Below, one piece after another: positions 56,975 to 64,000 of a DNA stretch of 64,000 nt; within the stretch, counting starts at the first letter, position 1; each line of letters opens with the position of its first letter. The stretch covers positions 124,001 through 188,000 of the forward strand of contig NZ_NSLB01000002.1 of the NCBI RefSeq assembly GCF_002304225.1. The letters are read 5' to 3'. Below the pieces are notes generated by a model. It was not told the origin of the DNA and searched no databases. It was given only the letters and a program-made list of their open reading frames with translations. A program made the translations under genes and the position numbers. The stretch comes from Pseudomonas sp. HAR-UPW-AIA-41 (lineage in GTDB: Bacteria; Pseudomonadota; Gammaproteobacteria; Pseudomonadales; Pseudomonadaceae).

Positions 56975-57134
56975 GGCAACTCCTGGGAAGGCGATGATTG
57001 AGGCCTGCCACCTTGCCGAAGTTCCATGACCGCGCAGTGAATTTACCGTGTCAGTTAGATGACAGACACACCCGCTCGCCGCCTGCCGGCACCAGCGTTA
57101 GACTGGTGCAACGACTACTCAGGAGCGCCACCCC

Positions 57135-57503
57135 ATGGCCCAGCCACCCTCTCCCACCAGCAAGGTTGACCGCCTGCTTGCCGAAGCCCAGCGCGATCGC
57201 GAGCAGAGCTACCGGGCCAAGGCCCTGCGCATGTACCCGCACATCTGCGGGCGCTGCGGGCGCGAGTTCAGCGGCAAGCGCCTGAGCGAACTGACGGTAC
57301 ACCACCGCGACCACAACCACGACAACAACCCAGAAGACGGCTCCAACTGGGAGCTGCTGTGCCTGTACTGCCATGACAACGAGCACCAGCGGCAGGTCGA
57401 TGCGCACTACCAGACCAGCGATGCCGGGCGCGGTGGCGCCAGCACGGTCAAGCACAAGGCCTTCGCCGACCTGGCCAAGCTGCTGGGCAAAAGCGACAGC
57501 TGA
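57135..57503 (+). CDS. yajD: HNH nuclease family protein (YajD type)
   Basis: A 122-residue HNH-fold protein. Zinc-binding pairs CGRCG (about 39-43) and CLYCH (about 76-80) flank LTVHHRDHNHDNNPEDGSNW, the HNH core. It is the YajD-type family with unclear function. A palindromic terminator follows. Confidence 0.9.
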   Translation: MAQPPSPTSKVDRLLAEAQRDREQSYRAKALRMYPHICGRCGREFSGKRLSELTVHHRDHNHDNNPEDGSNWELLCLYCHDNEHQRQVDAHYQTSDAGRGGASTVKHKAFADLAKLLGKSDS

Positions 57504-57539
57504 AATGAAAAGGCCCGGTTTAACCGGGCCTTTTCATTT
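57504..57539. terminator. Palindromic terminator after the HNH gene
   Basis: AAATGAAAAGGCCCGGTT is mirrored by AACCGGGCCTTTTCATTT around one T. A long stem with A and T tracts functions in either direction. Confidence 0.93.
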
Positions 57540-57550
57540 TGTGCGGACTC

Positions 57551-57750
57551 AGAACCTGCTTACGATCTTGCGAGCTAGAGCGAGACAAGGCAAAAACAGC
57601 CGAAGAAGCGCAGTTTACCAGTGGTAAATGAGCATAACTCGCTACGCTCGCCCCTTCGGGGCCGCACTAAAGTGCGTTGGCCATAAGCGGCCTGCTGAGG
57701 CTGTTTTTAACGCCGTATCGCCGACGCGCAGCGGATCGTAAACAGGTTCT
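57551..57750. mobile_element. MITE-like element, 200 bp, with inverted terminal repeats
   Basis: AGAACCTGCTTACGATCTTG (left) and AGAACCTGTTTACGATCCGC (right, inverted) are terminal inverted repeats with about 16 of 20 matches. A second internal inverted pair (CAAAAACAGCC near 57591 and GGCTGTTTTTA near 57701) makes the whole element able to fold on itself. It has no ORF. Similar elements occur, as I recall, in several Pseudomonas genomes. Its right end touches the stop codon of the peptidase gene. Confidence 0.75.
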
Positions 57751-58973
57751 CAGCGCAGCAACGGTGTATCCAGCACAGTGGACGGCCCGCGCAGCACACT
57801 TTCGGTCACCGCAATGAAGTCCTGCGTGCTGACCTTGTCCATGCGCATCAGGCCACGGGTGACGTTATCCAGCGACAGCTCACCCTTGGTGGTCTCACGG
57901 ATTTCCTTGTCCAGCTCAATCAACAGAATCACCGCCCGCGCCGTGGACTGGCCAGTGGAATGTTCGGTACGCAGGGTTTTGACCGGTTTGCTCCACTGGC
58001 GCAGCTTGTCGCGCACCTTGGCGTAGCGGTCCTCGCTCATGCCGCCGGCACGGCGTACCAGCTCGATGGCGTAGTACTCGGCCAGGCCCTCGGCAATCCA
58101 GTCGCTGCGATCGGTATCGCGGATACGGCTGAACACGTGGGTCAGCTCGTGCACCAGAGAGCTGGTGCCGTTCTCGCTGACCAGCGGGCGGTCGGCATGC
58201 AGGAACAGGGAGTTGCCGGCCGACAAACCGCCACGCCACATCGGCTCACCCGCGCCGACCACCAGCAGCTTGCCCGGGTCGCGCGGAAACACATACTGCG
58301 CATGCGGCCAAACGAAGCTGAGCATGGTCAGTGCATCCATGCGGCGCATGCCCTCGCCGATCGGAGCGGCTACCGTCACATCGGTATTACCCAACTGGGC
58401 GCGGCGGGTGCCGATCTTGCCGGCCAGAATCCAGCCAGTGGGCCGGTCGAACAGACGCGCTGGATTGTCGATGCGGAAGCGGTTCTTGCCGATACGTGGC
58501 CAGCCGGTTTCCACCGACGGCCACCCCTTGGGCAGCTCGAATTGCAGGCGCGACACCAGCTGTGTGCCGTCGACCTGATCCAGACGCGCACTGGGAACCA
58601 GATCATCACCACGCATCAGTACCCAGTCCGGCGTCATGCGCGCATCGAAACGACCGTCCTCGCGCTCATGGCTGACCTTGACCTTGTAGGTCAGACTCGA
58701 CTTGCCGCTCTTGGGCTGCCAGACACCGCTGTGCGGCGCACTCTGCTGCCACTGGCCATCCGTCTGGAAGTCGCTGTAGTAGCCCTTCTTGCCCAGATTG
58801 AAGGTCAGGCTGCGCACCTCCTCGCCTTCATCCAGGGTAATGCGCACTTCAGCCTGATCGGACTCCGGCAGGAAGCGCACGTTGTAGTCCAGATCAACGC
58901 GATTCTTCGCCAGCAAGGGCGTGGACAGCAGCAACAGGGCCAGCGGCAAGGCAGAGAAACGACGCTCAAGCAT
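57750..58973 (-). CDS. Secreted zinc metallopeptidase-like protein (gluzincin, HExxH)
   Basis: A 407-residue exported protein. The signal peptide (LPLALLLLSTPLLAKN) is followed by beta-rich domains and a catalytic region LVHELTHVFSRI (H275, E276, H279) with EGLAEYYAIEL (E295 or E299 as the third ligand), resembling the M61/M1 gluzincins. Substrate unknown. ATG 58973 is chosen (MLERRFSALP). The stop codon shares its last base with the end of the MITE-like element. Confidence 0.82.
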   Translation of the reverse strand: MLERRFSALPLALLLLSTPLLAKNRVDLDYNVRFLPESDQAEVRITLDEGEEVRSLTFNLGKKGYYSDFQTDGQWQQSAPHSGVWQPKSGKSSLTYKVKVSHEREDGRFDARMTPDWVLMRGDDLVPSARLDQVDGTQLVSRLQFELPKGWPSVETGWPRIGKNRFRIDNPARLFDRPTGWILAGKIGTRRAQLGNTDVTVAAPIGEGMRRMDALTMLSFVWPHAQYVFPRDPGKLLVVGAGEPMWRGGLSAGNSLFLHADRPLVSENGTSSLVHELTHVFSRIRDTDRSDWIAEGLAEYYAIELVRRAGGMSEDRYAKVRDKLRQWSKPVKTLRTEHSTGQSTARAVILLIELDKEIRETTKGELSLDNVTRGLMRMDKVSTQDFIAVTESVLRGPSTVLDTPLLR

Positions 58974-59051
58974 GATGGAAATGTCCTTTTGGCAGACCTG
59001 CCCGCAACGGACAGGCAATGAAATGCAGCGTAGCGGATGCCTGTTACGGCA

Positions 59052-59501
59052 TCAGCCCGCGCGGAAGATCAGGTGTTCTTCCCAGTCCTCTTCGGCCACG
59101 GCATGCTCGGCAAGCATCTTGCCGGACTGGGAAATGCCGGCGTCGTGCACGGCCTGTGGATCGCCGCAGACCAGGTGGTGCCAGGACAGCAGGTCCTTGC
59201 CCTCGCTGACCAGGCGGTAGGCACAGGTCGGCGGCAGCCAGCGGAACTCTTCAGCCTGGGCCGGTGTGAGCTGGATGCAGTCCGGCACGAAATCGCGGCG
59301 TTTCTCGTAATTGGTGCAGCGGCAGGTCTTCAGGTCGAGCAGTTTGCAGGCGATACGCGTGTAATAGACGCAGCCATCGTCCTCGTCTTCGAGCTTCTGC
59401 AGACAGCACAGGCCGCAACCGTCGCACAGCGACTCCCACTCCTCCTGATCGAGCTGATCAAGAGTCTTGCGCTTCCAGAAGGGTTCCACTTTGGCGGCCA
59501 T
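59052..59501 (-). CDS. ycgN: YcgN family cysteine-cluster protein
   Basis: A 149-residue UPF0260/YcgN protein. The cysteine pattern [10 protein letters not shown] (about 25-34), then [18 protein letters not shown] and PDCIQLTP, is a probable Zn or Fe-S cluster site of the CxxCxxCC type. Function unknown. It follows ycgL and rnd, as in other gammaproteobacteria. Confidence 0.93.
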   Translation of the reverse strand: MAAKVEPFWKRKTLDQLDQEEWESLCDGCGLCCLQKLEDEDDGCVYYTRIACKLLDLKTCRCTNYEKRRDFVPDCIQLTPAQAEEFRWLPPTCAYRLVSEGKDLLSWHHLVCGDPQAVHDAGISQSGKMLAEHAVAEEDWEEHLIFRAG

Positions 59502-59563
59502 GGCCCGCTACCTCATCACCACGCCGACACCGGGCCGGCTCAAACCTGACACTTGGAGTCCCA

Positions 59564-59857
59564 TCACACGGGATCGTTCATGCGCAGCAGTTCATCGGGC
59601 AGATGCTCGATGTATTCCTCTTCAGGTGGCGGCATCTGCAGGTGATAGCCCTGCTTGTCGAGGTTTTCCAGAACCGTGTGGATGTCCTCACGGGCCAGCT
59701 GACGCTCGGGGCTGAGCACCAGATCAAAGGCATGCTGCGGCGCACCAAACGCAGTGAGCAGCCCCTCGGGCACGCGCTTGAGCGCATCGGCCTTGAGCAC
59801 ATAGAGGTACATCTCGCGCTTGCGCGGACTACGGTAGATCGAACAGATACGTTTCAT
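59564..59857 (-). CDS. ycgL: YcgL domain protein
   Basis: A 97-residue YcgL-fold protein, [20 protein letters not shown] and [23 protein letters not shown] 59857 overlaps nothing but starts two bases after the rnd stop, with GGAG seven bases before. Its function is unknown; its place after rnd is conserved. Confidence 0.93.
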   Translation of the reverse strand: MKRICSIYRSPRKREMYLYVLKADALKRVPEGLLTAFGAPQHAFDLVLSPERQLAREDIHTVLENLDKQGYHLQMPPPEEEYIEHLPDELLRMNDPV

Positions 59858-59859
59858 AC

Positions 59860-60975
59860 TCACTCCAGGACCGCCAAAAGGTCGGCACCCATCAGTTCGC
59901 GGCGCCAGCCGCGCAGGGAATCGGGCAGCTGGTAAGGGCCATTGGGGTAGCCTGTGCGTAACAGGGCCTCCAGGCTTTTCTTGCGCAGCATGAGTTCAGG
60001 AGCCATCTGCAGACGTTCGGCTGCCTGCTGACCAACAGCCCGCAGACGTTTGAGCACCGCACTGGCCTCGATCGGCAGTGGTTCAGCCAGGCGCTCCGGA
60101 CACTGTTCAGGGGGCGTGGCCGCCGCCTCGCGAATCAGCCTGAGCAGGGTTTCGCCATCCTGGCGCACGGTACGCGGGTGCATATCGTCGATGCGCGCCA
60201 GGGCCACGCTGTTGTCCGGCTGATAACGCGCCAGAGGCCACAGCGAGGCCTCGCGCAAAATGCGGTTGCGCGGCTGATTGCGCTTGCGCGCCTCACGCTC
60301 GCGCCAGGCACAAAGCGCACGCAACACCGCCAGCTGCTGCGGATTGAGCTTCCAGGCCAGTTTGGCATCCAGATAAGCCAGCTCGGGATCGACCTCCCGG
60401 CGCAGATTGCCCACCAGCTCGGCACCATCTTCCAGCAGCCACGCCAGTTTATCCGCCGGCAGACGCGGCAGCAGCCGCTGGTAGACCTCGACCAGATACT
60501 CGGCGTCCTGCGCGGCATACAGCTCCTGCATGGCCGTCAGCGGACGCTGCAGCCAGTCGGAACGGGTCTCGTCCTTGGGCAGTTCGATGCCCAGCTCATG
60601 CTGCACCAGGCGCGAGTAGCCCATGGAGAAGCCGATATTCAGGTAGGCCGCCGCCAGCTGGGTATCGAACAGCGGCTGCGGCAGGCTGCCGGTCAGGCGC
60701 AGAAAGACTTCCAGATCCTCGCTGCAGGCATGCACGACCTTGACCACGGCCGGATCTTCGAGCAAAGCGGAAAAGGGTCGCCAGTCATTGACCAGCAGCG
60801 GATCAATCAGACAGGCACTCCGGCCATCACCGACCTGCACAAGTCCCGCCTTGGGATAGAAGGTATCGACCCGCATGAACTCGGTATCCAGCGCCACGAA
60901 CGGCAATTGCCGCCAGCCGGCGCAGGCCTCGGCCAGAGCGGCATCGTCACGGATCCAGTGAATCTCAATCGCCAC
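59860..60975 (-). CDS. rnd: Ribonuclease D
   Basis: A 371-residue 3'-5' exoribonuclease for tRNA maturation. DEDD motifs: [20 protein letters not shown] (D, E), [14 protein letters not shown] (D) and the tyrosine-type [13 protein letters not shown] (D). An HRDC domain follows (about 210-290). GTG 60975 is preferred: AAGGAG lies eight bases before it and the N-terminus [11 protein letters not shown] matches other Pseudomonas Rnd proteins; in-frame ATGs lie 15-18 bases further upstream. Confidence 0.94.
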   Translation of the reverse strand: MAIEIHWIRDDAALAEACAGWRQLPFVALDTEFMRVDTFYPKAGLVQVGDGRSACLIDPLLVNDWRPFSALLEDPAVVKVVHACSEDLEVFLRLTGSLPQPLFDTQLAAAYLNIGFSMGYSRLVQHELGIELPKDETRSDWLQRPLTAMQELYAAQDAEYLVEVYQRLLPRLPADKLAWLLEDGAELVGNLRREVDPELAYLDAKLAWKLNPQQLAVLRALCAWREREARKRNQPRNRILREASLWPLARYQPDNSVALARIDDMHPRTVRQDGETLLRLIREAAATPPEQCPERLAEPLPIEASAVLKRLRAVGQQAAERLQMAPELMLRKKSLEALLRTGYPNGPYQLPDSLRGWRRELMGADLLAVLE

Positions 60976-61118
60976 AGGGCTCTCCTTCATCATTGCCGCG
61001 CAGTATATAGGCTCGCCCCTCTGCCGGGCAGGGTCATGCCGACTGGGCACCCCTGCCCAAGGAGGCGGCAAACTCTGTATGCTCGCCAGCTTTCCCCCGT
61101 CACAAGGCAGATAACAAG

Positions 61119-62180
61119 ATGAAGAAACTGCTTGGCCTGATCACCCTTCTGGTCGCTGCGGTCGCCGTTTACCTCGGCATTACCCCCAGCCCGATCCGCC
61201 CACTGGCCTGGGAGGCGCCCACCGCCCCGTTGCCGGTTGGCGCCATGGAACCCAACGACACGCTGATGAAGGCCGAACTGCTCGCTGTTGGCCAGATCGA
61301 AGGCCCGGAAGACACCGCCGTCGACAGCCAGGGCCGTCTGTATGCTGGCCTGCATGACGGTCGCATCGTCCGTCTCGATGCCCAAGGCCAGGTCGAAACC
61401 TTCGCCAACACTCAGGGGCGCCCGCTGGGCATGGACTTCGACCAGAACGGCAATCTGATCGTCGCCGATGCCTGGAAGGGGCTGCTGCGCATTGATGGTA
61501 AAGGCCAGATCGAGGTGCTCAGCACCTCCGCCGACGGCCTGCCGTTTGCCTTCACCGACGATCTGGATATCGCCAGCGACGGCCGCATCTATTTCAGCGA
61601 CGCCTCCAGCCGCTTCAACCAGCCGGACTACCTGCTCGACCTGCTCGAAGCGCGCCCCCATGGCCGCCTGCTGCGCTACGACCCGGCCAGCAAGCAGACC
61701 GAGGTGCTCCTGCGCGAGCTGTACTTTGCCAATGGTGTGGCACTGTCGGCCAAGGAGGACTTCGTGCTGGTCAACGAAACCTACCGTTACCGCATCACCC
61801 GCTACTGGCTCAAAGGGGACAAGGCCGGTCAGAGCGATGTGTTCATCGAAAACCTGCCGGGCCTGCCGGATAACCTGCAGGGCGACCGTGCCGGCACGTT
61901 CTGGGTCGCCATGCCGACGCCGCGCAAAGCCGACGCCGACTTCCTGCACCGTCACCCGTGGCTCAAGGCGCAACTGGCCAAGCTGCCCCGTGCCCTGTGG
62001 CCGAAGGCCGTCCCCTATGGCCTGGCGGTGGCTCTCAACGAACAGGGTGAAATCATCCAGAGCCTGCATGACAGCAGCGGGACCCACCTGCGCATGATCA
62101 CCTCCGCCAAACCGGTGGGCGATTACCTGTATCTGGGCAGCCTGAACAACGACCGCATCGGCAAGCTGAGAATCCGCTGA
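61119..62180 (+). CDS. SMP-30/strictosidine synthase-like beta-propeller protein
   Basis: A 353-residue protein with one N-terminal membrane anchor or signal (LLGLITLLVAAVAVYLGI). A six-bladed propeller is indicated by GPEDTAVDSQGRLYAGLHDG, GMDFDQNGNLIVADAWKGLL and LYFANGVALSAKEDFVLVNE. RITRYWLKG and GDRAGTFWVAMPTPRK are typical of the strictosidine-synthase/ arylesterase-like group. Substrate unknown, possibly a lactone. It is a single gene with its own terminator. Confidence 0.9.
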   Translation: MKKLLGLITLLVAAVAVYLGITPSPIRPLAWEAPTAPLPVGAMEPNDTLMKAELLAVGQIEGPEDTAVDSQGRLYAGLHDGRIVRLDAQGQVETFANTQGRPLGMDFDQNGNLIVADAWKGLLRIDGKGQIEVLSTSADGLPFAFTDDLDIASDGRIYFSDASSRFNQPDYLLDLLEARPHGRLLRYDPASKQTEVLLRELYFANGVALSAKEDFVLVNETYRYRITRYWLKGDKAGQSDVFIENLPGLPDNLQGDRAGTFWVAMPTPRKADADFLHRHPWLKAQLAKLPRALWPKAVPYGLAVALNEQGEIIQSLHDSSGTHLRMITSAKPVGDYLYLGSLNNDRIGKLRIR

Positions 62181-62189
62181 GTTTTTTCT

Positions 62190-62229
62190 AGCAATAAAAA
62201 GGGGCCGCAGATGCGGCCCCTTTTTATTG
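62190..62229. terminator. Bidirectional terminator between the propeller gene and the fimV-like gene
   Basis: AGCAATAAAAAGGGGCCGCA and its inverse TGCGGCCCCTTTTTATTGCT make a long stem with A5 and T5 tracts and a 2-base loop. Confidence 0.95.
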
Positions 62230-62239
62230 CTGGCGCAGG

Positions 62240-64000
62240 TCAGGCAATGCGTGAAAGCAAGGCCTTGGCCTCACGCTTCTGCTCATCGCTGCCATCACTG
62301 ATCAGTTGATTGAGGATATTGCAGGCCTCGTCCAGATTGCCCTGTTCGATATAGGCCAGCGCCTGATTGAGCTGACTGAGGTGTTCACGCTTACCTTCCA
62401 GATGGCTCAGATCATGGTCCTGCTCGAAGCTGCGGAAGTCGCTCAAGGTCTTACCCACTGGCTCGCGTTCCCAAGGCGCTAGCTCCTCGCTCTCCTCAAC
62501 CGTCACAGTACGCGCCGAAGCCCGGCGCTCAAACGCCTGCGGTAACTCGGTCAGTTCGCTATGACCCATTTCAAAGACCTCAGGCAATTCGCTGAGATTG
62601 CTGCCAATCAGGCTGCTTTCTTCAAGGCCTTTGCTTGCCGGCCGCACCGCCTGAAACGGCTCTATCTGGTCCCATTCAGCATCCAACGGCAGGTCTTCGA
62701 GGTTCAGTTTGAAGTCATCTTCCAATAACGGACTGGCTTCATTAAGTGGTGCCACCGCCTCATGCAACACTTCGGCCGATTTACCCGCTGACAAAGATGC
62801 ATACTGTTCTCGAATACGCGCCAGCGGCGTGGCGCACTCTGGGATGCTCTGCAGTACCGCGAGCTCGCGCTTGAAACCTACTTCATCACCGAGTTGCGCC
62901 AAGACCTCAAGCAGCCGCAAGCGCAACTCGTGACGTCCAGGCTCTTGCTCTACGGCCCGCCTCAAGCACGCACGCGCCTCAGCAAAGTTGCCGTAAGCGA
63001 TATACACATTGGCAGCAGCCAGAGCATCGCTATTGCGCACGGGTGCAACCGGAATCAACTGCTCTGCTGGCGCTGATCCAGAGGGCATCGGCGCTACTCG
63101 CGGCGCCTGCATTAAAGTCGCAGGAGTTATCGAGGGAGCGGCTGCATCCTGTCTTGACCGTTTTTTACCACGGCGCAACCAACCGGCAGCGGCCAAAGCA
63201 GCCAGCAGTAGACTCGAAGCCAACCACCAGTGCCAGATGCTTGGTGTTTCAGTGCCGATACTGGCAGAGGCCGGCACCGCCGCGGCAGTGGGTTTCTCAG
63301 AGACAGGAACATCCTTGGGCACAACAGACTCAGGCCGAGATTCAGTTTGCTGCAGACGCAGCTGCAACTCGGCGATCTGCTGATCACGCTGACTGACAGC
63401 CTGCTGCAGAGTATTGAGCTGCTGACTGAGTATCTGCAGTTGTGCCATCAGTGCAGCATTCTGCTGCTGATTGGCCTGCAGCTCGGCATCCAGACGCTGC
63501 TGCAACTGCTCAACCGACTTAACCTCAGCCGATACAGGTATAGGTTGCTGCACTGAGCCCGGCGTTGCTACAGCCTGAGCAGAAACTTCAACAACCCCAC
63601 CAGTTGGACGACCAATCGCAGTGCCGGCAACAACTGCGGGGGACTCGATCGGAGTGAACGGCCGCGCTTCATCTGGCAGTAAAAGCTCGACATTAGCCAA
63701 CAGCCGTGACGAATCCCCTCCCATGAAAGCTTGGGGATTGAGCGCAAGAATACCCTCCATCAAACGCTGTATAGACAGGGGGCTCCCAGCCTGCTGCAAG
63801 CGCTTGGCGATCAACCACAAGCTATCACCGCGACGCACCTGATAACGCTCACCTCGCGTGGCAGCGGGCATTACCTGCGGCACACTGATGCGAGCTGTAT
63901 CAGGCTGTTCGAAGCGAGGCGACAAGCCGGCCAGAGGCGCTGCCTGCTGGCGATAGGCAGAAGATTCCGGAGGATCGAAGAGCACTGTGAATTCGCGTAC
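62240..64000 (-). CDS. FimV/HubP-like LysM and TPR protein (5' end outside window)
   Basis: At least 586 residues are visible; the frame is open to the right edge (VREFTVLFDPPES), so the start and signal peptide are missing. The VREFTVLFDPP segment is the FimV N-terminal domain. A LysM domain follows (about YQVRRGDSLWLIAKRLQQ), then a Gln-rich coiled coil (about 150-220), one membrane helix (WHWWLASSLLLAALAAAGWL), TPR-like repeats (ANVYIAYGNFAEARACLRRA) and the C-terminal FimV motif (EACNILNQLISDGSDEQKRE). FimV/HubP proteins mark the cell pole and organise type IV pili and flagella. It is short relative to the usual 900 residues, so it may be a second FimV-like paralogue. Confidence 0.85.
   Translation of the reverse strand, partial: VREFTVLFDPPESSAYRQQAAPLAGLSPRFEQPDTARISVPQVMPAATRGERYQVRRGDSLWLIAKRLQQAGSPLSIQRLMEGILALNPQAFMGGDSSRLLANVELLLPDEARPFTPIESPAVVAGTAIGRPTGGVVEVSAQAVATPGSVQQPIPVSAEVKSVEQLQQRLDAELQANQQQNAALMAQLQILSQQLNTLQQAVSQRDQQIAELQLRLQQTESRPESVVPKDVPVSEKPTAAAVPASASIGTETPSIWHWWLASSLLLAALAAAGWLRRGKKRSRQDAAAPSITPATLMQAPRVAPMPSGSAPAEQLIPVAPVRNSDALAAANVYIAYGNFAEARACLRRAVEQEPGRHELRLRLLEVLAQLGDEVGFKRELAVLQSIPECATPLARIREQYASLSAGKSAEVLHEAVAPLNEASPLLEDDFKLNLEDLPLDAEWDQIEPFQAVRPASKGLEESSLIGSNLSELPEVFEMGHSELTELPQAFERRASARTVTVEESEELAPWEREPVGKTLSDFRSFEQDHDLSHLEGKREHLSQLNQALAYIEQGNLDEACNILNQLISDGSDEQKREAKALLSRIA

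Overview
The window reads as a chromosomal segment of a gammaproteobacterial Pseudomonas, most likely from the P. mendocina / P. pseudoalcaligenes / P. oleovorans side of the genus. The evidence is gene order: flgA-flgM-flgN-ycgR beside cheV-cheR and flgBCDE-flgFGHIJKL; flagellin-flaG-fliD-fliS; alaS-lysC-csrA followed by tRNA-Ser and tRNA-Arg; an amrZ gene; and an aru/ast arginine succinyltransferase operon with the Pseudomonas-type duplicated aruF/aruG. Identifications rest on reading motifs and family resemblance; no database search was possible.

Layout. (1) 1-4854, minus strand: fliS (cut by the edge), fliD, flaG and two tandem flagellins. (2) 5189-19658: a flagellar glycosylation island between the flagellins and flgL, the position it has in P. 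aeruginosa a-type strains. It holds a 1865-codon multi-domain glycosyltransferase, an FdtA/FdtB/FdtC set for a dTDP-3-acetamido-3,6-dideoxyhexose, a CDP-glycerol-transferase-like protein, an adenylylsulfate-kinase-like protein, an unknown protein, a formyltransferase-like protein, a LicC-like nucleotidyltransferase, a class I glutamine amidotransferase and a PEP-synthase-like phosphotransferase. (3) 19707-30799: flgL, flgK, flgJ, flgI, flgH, flgG, flgF, then flgE-flgD-flgC-flgB, all minus strand. (4) 31012-35415: cheR-cheV divergent from flgA, then flgM, flgN and ycgR. (5) 35452-44556: a glutamine-synthetase-like gene, three tRNAs, amrZ, mgtE, a DUF4124 protein, csrA, lysC and alaS. (6) 44651-52293: arginine catabolism (astC, aruF, aruG, astD, astB, a small protein, astE). 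(7) 52535-64000: housekeeping and accessory genes, including a frameshifted glutamine amidotransferase, HIT protein, oligopeptidase B, an HNH protein, a MITE-like repeat, a zinc peptidase, ycgN, ycgL, rnd, an SMP-30-like protein and a FimV-like protein cut by the right edge.

The main discovery candidate lies in the glycosylation island. Four genes (14156-14677, 15984-16724, 16732-17334, 17331-19658) match one-for-one, in family and size, the Campylobacter jejuni Cj1415-Cj1418 enzymes that make the activated phosphoramidate used for capsular O-methyl phosphoramidate. Here they sit between flgL and the flagellins, suggesting that the flagellin glycan carries a phosphoramidate group. The neighbouring CDP-glycerol-transferase-like gene is a plausible transferase, and no methyltransferase is visible.

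Regulation can be partly read from the sequence. Strong sigma-54 promoters precede flgB, flgF and flgA, a weaker one precedes the first flagellin, and sigma-28 promoters precede the second flagellin and flgM. A GCGGCAA/TTGCCGC motif recurs about 85-120 bp upstream of the flagellin, flgB and flgF promoters but not of flgA, making it a candidate enhancer for a FleR-type activator.
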